Source: Anoxybacillus amylolyticus
GTDB lineage: Bacteria; Bacillota; Bacilli; Bacillales; Anoxybacillaceae
Assembly (NCBI RefSeq): GCF_001634285.1
Contig: NZ_CP015438.1
Span: forward strand, 880,001 to 944,000
Length of the DNA: 64,000 nucleotides
Direction of reading: 5' to 3'
Made by a program: the position numbers and the translations under genes. Below, in pieces: positions 1 to 8,488 of this stretch; within the stretch, counting starts at the first letter, position 1, and each line of letters starts with the position of its first letter. The notes below the pieces were generated by a model. That model did no database searches and was not told the DNA's origin. It worked only from the letters and a program-made list of their open reading frames with translations.

Positions 1-1919
<1,919 letters not shown>

Positions 1920-2235
1920 ATAGAAAAGCGTAGGCGACTGTTCAGCCACGAAGAGAGCGAAAGGCCTGCGAGGAGGCTGTTGCCGCCGCAGCAGGATGGA
2001 AGCGATTCGAGGGGCTAGGAGCCGAAGCTAGACAATCGGAAAAGCGGAGAACGGTCCTTGGCGGAGCCAAGGGAACATCCGACGGAAGCGCAAGCTTTCG
2101 ACGAAGACGTGCTTGCACGTCGATGGAGAAAGCGGACGCGGAGGAGGATGTTAGTTCGGAGCTAGACATGACGAAAAGCGTAGGCGACTCCTTTTCTTCT
2201 GCCCCTGTTATCTAGTTTTGAAGGAACAAAAAAAC
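1920..2235. repeat. 23S-5S spacer occupied by a GC-rich interspersed repeat
   Basis: The spacer is longer than usual and carries a GC-rich block flanked by a 17-bp direct repeat, GAAAAGCGTAGGCGACT, at 1923-1939 and 2173-2189. The opposite strand contains the motif TGTCTAGCTTCGGCTCCTAG, typical of short repeats scattered through Bacillaceae intergenic regions, and internal hairpins such as CCTTGGCGGAGCCAAGG. Related elements lie near 13975 and 55840. No gene was seen here. Confidence 0.6.
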
Positions 2236-2236
2236 C

Positions 2237-2264
2237 TTGACACATATAAGAGATTTATTATAAT
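2237..2264 (+). promoter_or_regulatory. sigma-A type promoter for 5S rRNA and the tRNA cluster
   Basis: A perfect -35 box TTGACA (2237-2242) and a perfect -10 box TATAAT (2259-2264) are separated by 16 bp. They stand about 20 bp before the 5S gene, between the repeat-filled spacer and 5S. This would let 5S and the tRNAs be transcribed independently of the upstream 23S promoter. Confidence 0.7.
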
Positions 2265-2284
2265 AGTAACTGTCTGTATCAAAT

Positions 2285-2404
<120 letters not shown>

Positions 2405-2413
2405 GTACATATC

Positions 2414-2489
2414 GGAGGATTAGCTCAGCTGGGAGAGCACTTGCCTTACAAGCAAGGGGTCGGCGGTTCGATCCCGTCATCCTCCACCA
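2414..2489 (+). tRNA. tRNA-Val (UAC)
   Basis: A full cloverleaf with 7-bp acceptor stem GGAGGAT/ATCCTCC, anticodon loop CTTACAA and encoded CCA. It is the first tRNA after 5S, as in B. subtilis trnB. Confidence 0.97.
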
Positions 2490-2498
2490 TTATTGTTT

Positions 2499-2522
2499 GC
2501 CGGCTTAGCTCAATTGGTAGAG
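2499..2522 (+). pseudogene. 5' fragment of tRNA-Thr (copy 1 of tRNA-head element)
   Basis: These 24 bases are identical to the first 24 bases of the intact tRNA-Thr at 2640 and stop inside the D stem after GGTAGAG. They are followed by a conserved core and then by the intact gene. The fragment cannot fold as a tRNA. Confidence 0.9.
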
Positions 2523-2639
2523 ACGAGCAGCACATCAGTGAAATCACTGCGAGTTGCCTCGACGCATCGATGCTCCTTGAATGAACTAGCAGAGGAAGAG
2601 GCACAATAAAATTCTATATCCAGCGGTTTATCTTATTAT
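2523..2639 (+). repeat. tRNA-associated element, copy 1 (Thr)
   Basis: The conserved core (2523-2603) begins ACGAGC, holds GAGTTGCCTCGACGCA in the middle and ends AGAGGAAGAGGCA. It is followed by 36 AT-rich bases up to the intact tRNA-Thr. A CGAG-TTGC-CTCG hairpin and, alternatively, a TGCCTC/GAGGCA long-range pairing are possible; this copy also has a CAGTG/CACTG hairpin. Three more copies occur at 3727, 4058 and 5193. No open frame or transposase is associated. Confidence 0.85.
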
Positions 2640-2715
<76 letters not shown>

Positions 2716-2843
2716 CGATCTAATGAGCTTCTACGAGTGTGCTACAGCGTAACGCTCGAGCGGTTCCTTGGTTAAGCATACTGAGAGTGAAGCGTTGTAA
2801 AGGCGAGAAGACATTAACGTGTTATATTTGGATAATGTAAAAT

Positions 2844-2916
2844 GAGCCATTAGCTCAGCAGGTAGAGCATCTGACTTTTAATCAGAGGGTCGGAGGTTCG
2901 AGTCCTCCATGGCTCA
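2844..2916 (+). tRNA. tRNA-Lys (UUU)
   Basis: Acceptor GAGCCAT/ATGGCTC and anticodon loop CTTTTAA. CCA is not encoded (ACTT follows the stem). The 128-bp gap before it holds no recognised feature. Confidence 0.97.
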
Positions 2917-2923
2917 CTTGTTT

Positions 2924-3005
2924 GCGGGTGTGGCGGAATTGGCAGACGCACCAGACTTAGGATCTGGCGCCTTACGGCGTGGGGGTTCAAGTCCCTCCAC
3001 CCGCA
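2924..3005 (+). tRNA. tRNA-Leu (UAG)
   Basis: A class II tRNA with a long variable arm, acceptor GCGGGTG/CACCCGC and anticodon TAG. CCA is not encoded. Confidence 0.96.
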
Positions 3006-3009
3006 TGAT

Positions 3010-3084
3010 GCGGAAGTAGTTCAGTGGTAGAACACCACCTTGCCAAGGTGGGGGTCGCGGGTTCGAGTCCCGTCTTCCGCTCCA
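3010..3084 (+). tRNA. tRNA-Gly (GCC)
   Basis: Acceptor GCGGAAG/CTTCCGC and anticodon loop TTGCCAA, with CCA encoded. The mature sequence is repeated at 4766. Confidence 0.97.
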
Positions 3085-3090
3085 TGCGTC

Positions 3091-3176
3091 GCCGGGGTGG
3101 CGGAATTGGCAGACGCACAGGACTTAAAATCCTGCGGTAGGTGACTACCGTGCCGGTTCGAGTCCGGCCCTCGGCA
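3091..3176 (+). tRNA. tRNA-Leu (UAA)
   Basis: A class II tRNA with anticodon loop CTTAAAA and a variable-arm hairpin GGTAGGTGACTACC. CCA is not encoded. Confidence 0.96.
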
Positions 3177-3179
3177 TTT

Positions 3180-3256
3180 GCGCTCGTAGCTCAATTGGAT
3201 AGAGCATCTGACTACGGATCAGAAGGTTAGGGGTTCGAATCCTCTCGAGCGCGCCA
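3180..3256 (+). tRNA. tRNA-Arg (ACG)
   Basis: Acceptor GCGCTCG/CGAGCGC with G discriminator and CCA encoded; the anticodon loop contains ACG. Confidence 0.96.
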
Positions 3257-3259
3257 TTT

Positions 3260-3336
3260 CGGGAAGTAGCTCAGCTTGGTAGAGCACATGGTTTGGGACC
3301 ATGGGGTCGCAGGTTCGAATCCTGTCTTCCCGACCA
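3260..3336 (+). tRNA. tRNA-Pro (UGG)
   Basis: Acceptor CGGGAAG/CTTCCCG and anticodon loop TTTGGGA, with CCA encoded. Confidence 0.96.
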
Positions 3337-3349
3337 GTTAGTGGATAAT

Positions 3350-3425
3350 GGGGCCTTAGCTCAGCTGGGAGAGCGCCTGCTTTGCACGCAGGAGGTCATC
3401 GGTTCGATCCCGATAGGCTCCACCA
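3350..3425 (+). tRNA. tRNA-Ala (UGC)
   Basis: Acceptor GGGGCCT/AGGCTCC and anticodon loop TTTGCAC, with CCA encoded. Confidence 0.96.
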
Positions 3426-3430
3426 TATTT

Positions 3431-3507
3431 GGCGGTGTAGCTCAGCTGGCTAGAGCGTACGGTTCATACCCGTGAGGTCGGGGGTTCGATCCCCTCCACC
3501 GCCACCA
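3431..3507 (+). tRNA. tRNA-Met (CAU, elongator)
   Basis: Acceptor GGCGGTG/CACCGCC and anticodon loop TTCATAC, with CCA encoded. It lacks the initiator C1:A72 mismatch, so it is taken as the elongator. Confidence 0.9.
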
Positions 3508-3514
3508 TCGATTC

Positions 3515-3591
3515 GGACCTTTAGCTCAGCTGGTTAGAGCAGACGGCTCATAACCGTCCGGTCGTAGGTTCGAGTCCTACAAGGTCCACCA
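3515..3591 (+). tRNA. tRNA-Ile2 (CAU, lysidine-type)
   Basis: Acceptor GGACCTT/AAGGTCC and anticodon loop CTCATAA, with CCA encoded. The sequence and its place between Met and Ser match the minor isoleucine tRNA whose C34 becomes lysidine. The identity rests on resemblance. Confidence 0.85.
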
Positions 3592-3605
3592 TTTTGTGAA
3601 TACAC

Positions 3606-3698
3606 GGAGGAGTACCCAAGTCTGGCTGAAGGGGTCGGTCTTGAAAACCGAGAGGCGTCGAGAGGCGCGCGGGGGTTCGAATCCCTCCTCCTCCGCCA
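3606..3698 (+). tRNA. tRNA-Ser (UGA)
   Basis: A class II tRNA with anticodon loop CTTGAAAA and a long GC-rich variable arm, CCA encoded. Confidence 0.95.
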
Positions 3699-3712
3699 TT
3701 AATTATTATCAT

Positions 3713-3726
3713 CTCGGGGTGGAGCA
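3713..3726 (+). pseudogene. 5' fragment of tRNA-fMet (copy 2 of tRNA-head element)
   Basis: Fourteen bases match the first 14 of the initiator tRNA at 3856 with one mismatch, ending in the D loop after GGAGCA. The similarity extends about seven bases upstream of the mature 5' end (TTATCAT here, TTATCGT there). Confidence 0.8.
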
Positions 3727-3855
3727 ACAAGCAATACATCGATGAATCCACTGCGAGTTGCCTCGACGCATCTAACATCTTCAAAATAGCTAGTAGAGGA
3801 AGAGGCAGCCAAAGAGACATTGAGCATAATAAAAAGTTTATTTATCTTTTATCGT
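3727..3855 (+). repeat. tRNA-associated element, copy 2 (fMet)
   Basis: The core (3727-3807) begins ACAAGC, contains GAGTTGCCTCGACGCA and ends AGAGGAAGAGGCA. An AT-rich tail of 48 bases leads to the intact tRNA-fMet. Confidence 0.85.
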
Positions 3856-3933
<78 letters not shown>

Positions 3934-3935
3934 AT

Positions 3936-4011
3936 GGTCCCGTAGTGTAGTGGTTAACATGCCTGCCTGTCACGCAGGAGATCGCGGGTTCGAGTCCCGT
4001 CGGGACCGCCA
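3936..4011 (+). tRNA. tRNA-Asp (GUC)
   Basis: Acceptor GGTCCCG/CGGGACC and anticodon loop CTGTCAC, with CCA encoded. Confidence 0.96.
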
Positions 4012-4033
4012 CTATATATTTTGGCTTTGTGAT

Positions 4034-4057
4034 GGCTCAGTAGCTTAGTCGGTAGAG
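4034..4057 (+). pseudogene. 5' fragment of tRNA-Phe (copy 3 of tRNA-head element)
   Basis: Twenty-four bases match the head of the tRNA-Phe at 4178 with two mismatches and end after GGTAGAG, the same point as in copy 1. The mismatches suggest this copy is decaying. Confidence 0.87.
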
Positions 4058-4177
4058 ACGAGCATCAGCATCATCGAATAAGCGACGAGTTGCTTCGACG
4101 CATTTAACTTCCTCGAATATGCTAGTAGAGGAAGAGGCACAAAGCAATCAATAACCATGATAAAAGAATAAAAATAT
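4058..4177 (+). repeat. tRNA-associated element, copy 3 (Phe)
   Basis: The core (4058-4139) begins ACGAGC, contains GAGTTGCTTCGACGCA and ends AGAGGAAGAGGCA. The C-to-T change relative to the other copies turns a C-G pair into a U-G pair in both proposed helices, so pairing is kept. Confidence 0.85.
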
Positions 4178-4253
4178 GGCTCGGTAGCTCAGTCGGTAGA
4201 GCAAAGGACTGAAAATCCTTGTGTCGGCGGTTCGATTCCGTCCCGAGCCACCA
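4178..4253 (+). tRNA. tRNA-Phe (GAA)
   Basis: Acceptor GGCTCGG/CCGAGCC and anticodon loop CTGAAAA, with CCA encoded. Confidence 0.96.
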
Positions 4254-4331
4254 TTTTTTATGTAAAAAAGATGACTGCTTTACAAGCTAAGTTAGAATAC
4301 AACCTTTGTGTAGAACAGTTAGTTGTATAGT

Positions 4332-4404
4332 GCCGACTTAGCTCAATTGGTAGAGCAACTGAATCGTAATCAGTAGGTTGCGGGTTCAAGTCCTGCAGTC
4401 GGCA
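4332..4404 (+). tRNA. tRNA-Thr (CGU)
   Basis: Nearly identical to the tRNA-Thr at 2640. The anticodon loop is ATCGTAA instead of CTTGTAA, and one acceptor pair has changed from G-C to A-T on both strands. TCA stands where the other gene encodes CCA, so the end would have to be added or repaired after transcription. Confidence 0.9.
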
Positions 4405-4424
4405 TCATTTATATAAATATAAAT

Positions 4425-4509
4425 GGAGGGGTAGCGAAGTGGCCAAACGCGGCGGACTGTAAATCCGCTCCCTGTGGGTTCGGCGGTTCGAATCCGTCCC
4501 CCTCCACCA
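4425..4509 (+). tRNA. tRNA-Tyr (GUA)
   Basis: A class II tRNA with acceptor GGAGGGG/CCCCTCC, anticodon loop CTGTAAA and CCA encoded. Confidence 0.96.
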
Positions 4510-4512
4510 TTT

Positions 4513-4583
4513 AGGGGCATAGTTTAATGGTAGAACAGAGGTCTCCAAAACCTCCGGTGTGGGTTCGATTCCTACTGCCCCTG
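4513..4583 (+). tRNA. tRNA-Trp (CCA)
   Basis: Acceptor AGGGGCA/TGCCCCT with G discriminator and anticodon loop CTCCAAA. The 3' CCA is not encoded. Confidence 0.96.
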
Positions 4584-4589
4584 TTTTAT

Positions 4590-4666
4590 GGCGGCTATGG
4601 CGAAGTGGTTAACGCACCAGATTGTGGCTCTGGCATGCGTGGGTTCGATTCCCACTAGTCGCCCCA
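4590..4666 (+). tRNA. tRNA-His (GUG)
   Basis: Carries the extra G-1 opposite the C discriminator that identifies histidine tRNA; the anticodon loop is TTGTGGC and CCA is encoded. Confidence 0.96.
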
Positions 4667-4687
4667 TTAGCTGCATAGCACATTCAT

Positions 4688-4762
4688 TGGGGTATAGCCA
4701 AGCGGTAAGGCAACGGACTTTGACTCCGTGATGCGTTGGTTCGAATCCAGCTACCCCAGCCA
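4688..4762 (+). tRNA. tRNA-Gln (UUG)
   Basis: Acceptor TGGGGTA/TACCCCA and anticodon loop CTTTGAC, with CCA encoded. Confidence 0.96.
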
Positions 4763-4765
4763 TAT

Positions 4766-4837
4766 GCGGAAGTAGTTCAGTGGTAGAACACCACCTTGCC
4801 AAGGTGGGGGTCGCGGGTTCGAGTCCCGTCTTCCGCT
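4766..4837 (+). tRNA. tRNA-Gly (GCC), second copy
   Basis: The mature sequence is identical to that at 3010, but CCA is not encoded (TCTC follows the stem). Confidence 0.96.
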
Positions 4838-4842
4838 CTCTC

Positions 4843-4916
<74 letters not shown>

Positions 4917-4946
4917 TTATGTTGCAAGTCTTTATATCAAAAAATA

Positions 4947-4975
4947 TTGACTTGTAAGATGAATATTGATATAAT
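4947..4975 (+). promoter_or_regulatory. internal sigma-A type promoter within the tRNA cluster
   Basis: TTGACT (4947-4952), a 17-bp spacer and TATAAT (4970-4975) lie in the 86-bp gap between tRNA-Cys and tRNA-Leu(CAA). It could drive the last two tRNAs and the Gly element separately. Confidence 0.55.
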
Positions 4976-5002
4976 AATTTATGTCGTTAGTTAATATTAT
5001 TT

Positions 5003-5090
<88 letters not shown>

Positions 5091-5161
5091 TTTCGTAACA
5101 GGGAGTACCTGTTTTTTATTTTAATTTCTTCTCGACAAAATTTGACCTTTTTTTCAAATAT

Positions 5162-5192
5162 GCGGGTGTAGTTTAGTGGTAAAACCTCAGCC
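5162..5192 (+). pseudogene. 5' fragment of tRNA-Gly(UCC) (copy 4 of tRNA-head element)
   Basis: Thirty-one bases are identical to the head of the tRNA-Gly at 5319. They stop just before the anticodon, further in than in the other three copies. Confidence 0.9.
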
Positions 5193-5318
5193 ACGAGCGA
5201 CACATCCGTGAATTTGCTACGAGTTGCCTCGACGCACCAATCATCTTCGAATATGCTGGCAGAGGAAGAGGCATGGGAAGTGCGTGTTGAGAATAAAGAT
5301 AACAGTGATATGTAAAAT
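5193..5318 (+). repeat. tRNA-associated element, copy 4 (Gly)
   Basis: The core (5193-5273) begins ACGAGC, contains GAGTTGCCTCGACGCA and ends AGAGGAAGAGGCA. It is followed by a 45-base tail and the intact tRNA-Gly. Confidence 0.85.
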
Positions 5319-5392
5319 GCGGGTGTAGTTTAGTGGTAAAACCTCAGCCTTCCAAGCTGATGTCGTGGGTTCGATTCCCATCACCCGCTCCA
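5319..5392 (+). tRNA. tRNA-Gly (UCC)
   Basis: Acceptor GCGGGTG/CACCCGC and anticodon loop CTTCCAA, with CCA encoded. It is the last tRNA of the cluster. Confidence 0.96.
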
Positions 5393-5407
5393 TTATACAT
5401 AGGGGAC

Positions 5408-5454
5408 AACGCAGTGTTTCGTTTCTTCGGGAGAACGGGGCATTGCGTTTTTTT
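5408..5454 (+). terminator. Terminator of the tRNA cluster
   Basis: Stem AACGCAGTG/CATTGCGTT with a long loop, followed by a run of seven T. Confidence 0.75.
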
Positions 5455-5541
5455 ATTTTCTCTGAAGATTTAAATAATTTACGTTTTTTTCGCTTGCTTT
5501 TTTGCTCATCGTCGCCTATTTTAGCGAAAGGAGGTGCTGCC

Positions 5542-6687
5542 ATGGATATTGATCAACTCAAGAAAGAAATTATTGTATATAGCCAAGAGATAGGCATTGA
5601 TAAAATCGGATTTGCCAGCGCTGATCCATTTATAGAGTTAAAAGAACGGCTGCTTCAGCAGCAACAACTGGGCTATCAATCAGGATTTGAAGAACCAGAT
5701 ATAGAAAAGCGTACAAACCCGTCGATGCTTTTGCCGCATGCAAAGTCGATTATTGCAATTGCACTTGCTTATCCATCAAAAATGAAAGGTGCACCACGAA
5801 GCACAAAGGAAGCGCGCAGGGGAATTTTTTGCCGTGCTTCCTGGGGGGAAGATTACCATCATATTTTGCGTCAGCGATTGAAAATGTTAGAGGATTTTAT
5901 TTTAGCAAAAGTCCCGTCCGCACAAGTAAAATCAATGGTGGATACAGGTGAGTTAGCGGATCGGGCAGTAGCAGTGCGGGCAGGAATCGGCTGGAGCGGA
6001 AAAAATTGTGCTGTCATTACACCAGAGTTTGGCTCATACGTTTATTTAGGAGAAATGATTACAACGATTCCATTTCCTCCAGATATACCAATCGAAGACC
6101 GATGTGGGACATGTACAAAATGTATTGAAGCATGTCCGACTGGTGCTCTCGTTCAAGAAGGACAACTTAATGCGCAACGGTGCATTGCATTTTTGACGCA
6201 AACGAAAGGGTTTTTGTCTGAGGAGTTTCGTGATAAAATCGGAAATCGACTATATGGGTGCGACACATGCCAAATGGTATGCCCAGCAAACAAAGGGAAA
6301 GATTTTCATCTCCATCCCGAAATGGAGCCAGATCCTGAAATCGTTAAGCCACTATTAAAACCGTTGCTACACCTATCTAATCGTGAGTTTAAGGAAAAGT
6401 ATGGTTCGCTTGCAGGTTCTTGGCGTGGGAAAAAGCCGATTCAACGTAACGCGATTTTGGCATTGGCGCATTTTAAAGACCGGACAGCTATCCCGGATTT
6501 AGTGCACCTGCTTAAAGAAGATAGTCGACCAGTTATTCGCGGAACGGCTGCGTGGGCGCTTGGGAAAATTGGGGATGATAGCGTGGCAAAAATATTAGAA
6601 CAAGCGTTACAGCATGAAAAAGACGAGGAAGTATTGCGAGAAATCGAAAAAGGATTACGAATGTTGCATACGCAAAGGAAAAAATGA
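5542..6687 (+). CDS. queG: Epoxyqueuosine reductase QueG
   Basis: QueG reduces epoxyqueuosine to queuosine in tRNA, using cobalamin and two 4Fe-4S clusters. The 381-residue product shows the catalytic Asp134 within VDTGELADRAVA. A ferredoxin-like cluster CGTCTKCIEACP starts near residue 188, a second group CDTCQMVCP lies near 240, and a C-terminal HEAT-like repeat follows. The ATG at 5542 follows AAAGGAGGTG at ideal spacing; longer readings would run into the tRNA terminator. The gene corresponds to B. subtilis yhbA in the same order (tRNA cluster, yhbA, yhbB, cspR). Identification is firm. Confidence 0.95.
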   Translation: MDIDQLKKEIIVYSQEIGIDKIGFASADPFIELKERLLQQQQLGYQSGFEEPDIEKRTNPSMLLPHAKSIIAIALAYPSKMKGAPRSTKEARRGIFCRASWGEDYHHILRQRLKMLEDFILAKVPSAQVKSMVDTGELADRAVAVRAGIGWSGKNCAVITPEFGSYVYLGEMITTIPFPPDIPIEDRCGTCTKCIEACPTGALVQEGQLNAQRCIAFLTQTKGFLSEEFRDKIGNRLYGCDTCQMVCPANKGKDFHLHPEMEPDPEIVKPLLKPLLHLSNREFKEKYGSLAGSWRGKKPIQRNAILALAHFKDRTAIPDLVHLLKEDSRPVIRGTAAWALGKIGDDSVAKILEQALQHEKDEEVLREIEKGLRMLHTQRKK

Positions 6688-6720
6688 AGACCCCGCCATA
6701 TAATGTAATAAAAAAGAAAC

Positions 6721-7599
6721 GTGGTGGGCATTGTGAAAAAACAGCTCGAGGAGCTTTTAGAAAAACGGGCACAGCTTTTTGTGTCGACGGAAAGAGCCCA
6801 AGAAGATTTCATTGTTGAGAAAAAGCAACACTTGTTGAAAAAGCGTGAAGCGGAAATCGTAAAATGTGAACTGAAAGGGCAAGTAGTTCGTAAGCAACAA
6901 ATGGGGGAGTGGCTCCATGTCGACTATATCGTGCATTATCAATTTTTCATTGAACAGCATGGATGGATGTATATAGAGGAGAAAGTAGAACCGCGGCGTG
7001 CACGTTTTGCCCGAGGACGCTTAGTTGAAGAAAAACAAATTAAAGCGGTTGACGCACCTCGAGCGCCTATTCGTTTAGAGCGGGAAGGGAAAAAAGAGGC
7101 GGTCATTTATTACACGTATGATCGAAGAAAGGCTGTAAAATATGCAGAAACATGGTGGAACAGCTATCACCCGTCATTTCCTAAATTTGCGGTGGATTGC
7201 ACCAATTTTGTGTCGCAATGTTTATATGCTGGTGGCATCCCGATGACGGGATATCCTAACCGCCAAAAAGGTTGGTGGATGAAAAATAAAAACTGGAGCT
7301 ATAGCTGGGCGGTTGCTCACGCTTTTCGTTGGTATTTAAGCGGCGAGCATCCTAGGATAAAAACAATAGAAGTATCTACCCCAGACCAGCTAATGGTAGG
7401 GGATGTCATTTGCTATGATTTTGAAGGAGACGGTCGATTTAATCATTCCACGATTGTCGTGGCAAAAGATAAGCAAGGCATGCCGCTTGTTAATGCCCAT
7501 ACGACCAATAGCCGCATGCGTTATTGGTCGTATGAAGATTCAAGTGCTTATACGCCAAATATTCAATATAAATTTTTTCATATTGTTGATAAACCATAG
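6721..7599 (+). CDS. yhbB: Amidase_6-type putative cysteine amidase (YhbB-like)
   Basis: The product of 292 residues has an N-terminal charged, coiled-coil-like region and a C-terminal domain resembling the Amidase_6 family. That family is thought to be a papain-like fold acting on cell-wall or peptide amides. The likely nucleophile is the Cys in AVDCTNFVSQC, the likely His lies in FNHSTIVV, and NAHT follows near the end. No signal peptide is visible. Start is GTG at 6721, or GTG at 6733 four codons later; neither has a strong ribosome site. It sits 33 bp after queG, as yhbB does in B. subtilis. The substrate is unknown. Confidence 0.75.
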   Translation: MVGIVKKQLEELLEKRAQLFVSTERAQEDFIVEKKQHLLKKREAEIVKCELKGQVVRKQQMGEWLHVDYIVHYQFFIEQHGWMYIEEKVEPRRARFARGRLVEEKQIKAVDAPRAPIRLEREGKKEAVIYYTYDRRKAVKYAETWWNSYHPSFPKFAVDCTNFVSQCLYAGGIPMTGYPNRQKGWWMKNKNWSYSWAVAHAFRWYLSGEHPRIKTIEVSTPDQLMVGDVICYDFEGDGRFNHSTIVVAKDKQGMPLVNAHTTNSRMRYWSYEDSSAYTPNIQYKFFHIVDKP

Positions 7600-7657
7600 T
7601 ATAATAAAGCGGAGAACGATGACAATTTCACAGATGTACGTATCGAAAGGAGGGAAT

Positions 7658-7702
7658 GAAACTTGCGTAAGGTTTAGGTAAGAGATTCCTTGCGTAAGTT
7701 TC
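7658..7702 (+). promoter_or_regulatory. Leader hairpin upstream of trmL
   Basis: GAAACTTGCGTAAGG and CCTTGCGTAAGTTTC form a 15-bp stem (two G-U pairs) with a 15-nt loop. It lies directly behind a strong ribosome-binding sequence AAAGGAGGG (7646-7654) and about 10 nt before the trmL start. The strong site precedes only tiny frames starting TTGCGTAAG, so the segment looks regulatory or is a remnant. Confidence 0.4.
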
Positions 7703-7712
7703 GTGAATAAAG

Positions 7713-8186
7713 GTGGCTTTGCATGTAGTATTGTATCAACCAGAAATTCCAGCAAATACAGGAAATATTGCTCGGACTTGTGCAGCCACAGGCACAGCGC
7801 TGCATTTAATTCGCCCGCTTGGCTTTTCGACGGACGATAAAATGTTGAAGCGAGCGGGTCTTGATTATTGGCAGTATGTCGATATTTTTTATTACGATTC
7901 GCTCCAAGAGCTTTTTGACAAATATAAAGACGGGGAATTTTACTTTATTACGAAGTTTGGCGAGAAATATTATGATTCCTTTGATTACAGCAACCAAGAG
8001 AAAGATTATTTTTTCGTATTCGGACGTGAAACGAGCGGGCTTCCGAAAGAACTAATTGAAAATAATATGGAGCGCTGTTTACGAATTCCGATGAACGATA
8101 AGGTGCGATCCCTTAATTTATCCAATACAGCAGCCATTTTAGTATACGAGGCTTTAAGGCAACAAGGATTTAAAGGGGTATATTAA
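7713..8186 (+). CDS. trmL: tRNA (cytidine/uridine-2'-O-)-methyltransferase TrmL
   Basis: A SPOUT-family methyltransferase that 2'-O-methylates the wobble base (position 34) of tRNA-Leu, formerly called CspR in B. subtilis. The 157-residue product has the standard length. The family signatures are present: N-terminal LYQPEIPANTGNIARTC, central FGRETSGLP, and C-terminal IPMNDKVRSLNLSN, which make up the trefoil-knot SAM site. GTG at 7713 gives the family N-terminus MALHVVLYQPEIP; TTG at 7719 is an alternative with better spacing to AAAGGTGG. Its neighbour queG is also a tRNA-modification gene. Confidence 0.93.
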   Translation: MALHVVLYQPEIPANTGNIARTCAATGTALHLIRPLGFSTDDKMLKRAGLDYWQYVDIFYYDSLQELFDKYKDGEFYFITKFGEKYYDSFDYSNQEKDYFFVFGRETSGLPKELIENNMERCLRIPMNDKVRSLNLSNTAAILVYEALRQQGFKGVY

Positions 8187-8189
8187 TAA

Positions 8190-8222
8190 AAAACGACCTT
8201 CAGTAAGGGAGGTCGTTTTTTA
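8190..8222 (+). terminator. Terminator after trmL
   Basis: AAAACGACCT/AGGTCGTTTT stem with a T run on both strands; it may also serve the minus-strand peptide gene at 8227. Confidence 0.85.
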
Positions 8223-8226
8223 TTGA

Positions 8227-8319
8227 TTAATTTTTTACACCAGGCTTGTCATTGTAGCCAGCAGTAAAAATAGCCGTTAAAAAGGTAACAATCACGCCAA
8301 TTACAAGCAATGTTCTCAT
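8227..8319 (-). CDS. Small hydrophobic peptide (30 aa), hypothetical
   Basis: A 30-codon frame starts with ATG at 8319, 7 bases behind a strong AAAGGAGGAAA ribosome site. The product has one hydrophobic segment (residues 4-20, starting LLVIGVIVTFL) and a short polar tail ending DKPGVKN, as expected for a single-pass small membrane protein. It shares a bidirectional terminator with trmL. The quality of the ribosome site and the clean hydrophobic profile make it a likely real gene. No function can be assigned. Confidence 0.6.
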   Translation of the reverse strand: MRTLLVIGVIVTFLTAIFTAGYNDKPGVKN

Positions 8320-8436
8320 GCCGCTTTTCCTCCTTTATCAATAGTCGTCCTTTTTTTATTATAGCCGATGTGGCAAACAATGTTTAGAGGAGAAGGCAAA
8401 TTTTTATTTCGTGGCGAATGATTACGGACATCCTTG

Positions 8437-8444
8437 CATACATT
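8437..8444 (+). promoter_or_regulatory. Candidate sigma-E -10 element before prkA
   Basis: CATACATT matches the sigma-E -10 consensus and stands 45 bp before prkA, which is a sporulation gene in B. subtilis. The -35 region (GATTACG) is a weak match. Confidence 0.35.
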
Positions 8445-8488
8445 GTAATAATCTTTCAGCTAGACATCAAGGATGGGGAGGTTCTTGA

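Noticed and set aside
2745-2775. Group II intron domain V remnant (GAGC...GCGGTTCC)
   Set aside because: Only the outer bases agree; the internal AGC triad and bulge are not in place.
2716-2843. Possible fifth tRNA-associated element before tRNA-Lys
   Set aside because: The gap has a similar length and starts with AATGAGC like tRNA-Lys, but the conserved core motifs GAGTTGCCTCGACGCA and AGAGGAAGAGGCA are absent, so the match of seven bases is not enough.
3731-3855. Group I intron inside tRNA genes
   Set aside because: The inserts are only about 120 nt, lack P, Q, R and S elements, and a complete tRNA follows each one, so splicing is not needed to restore the tRNA.
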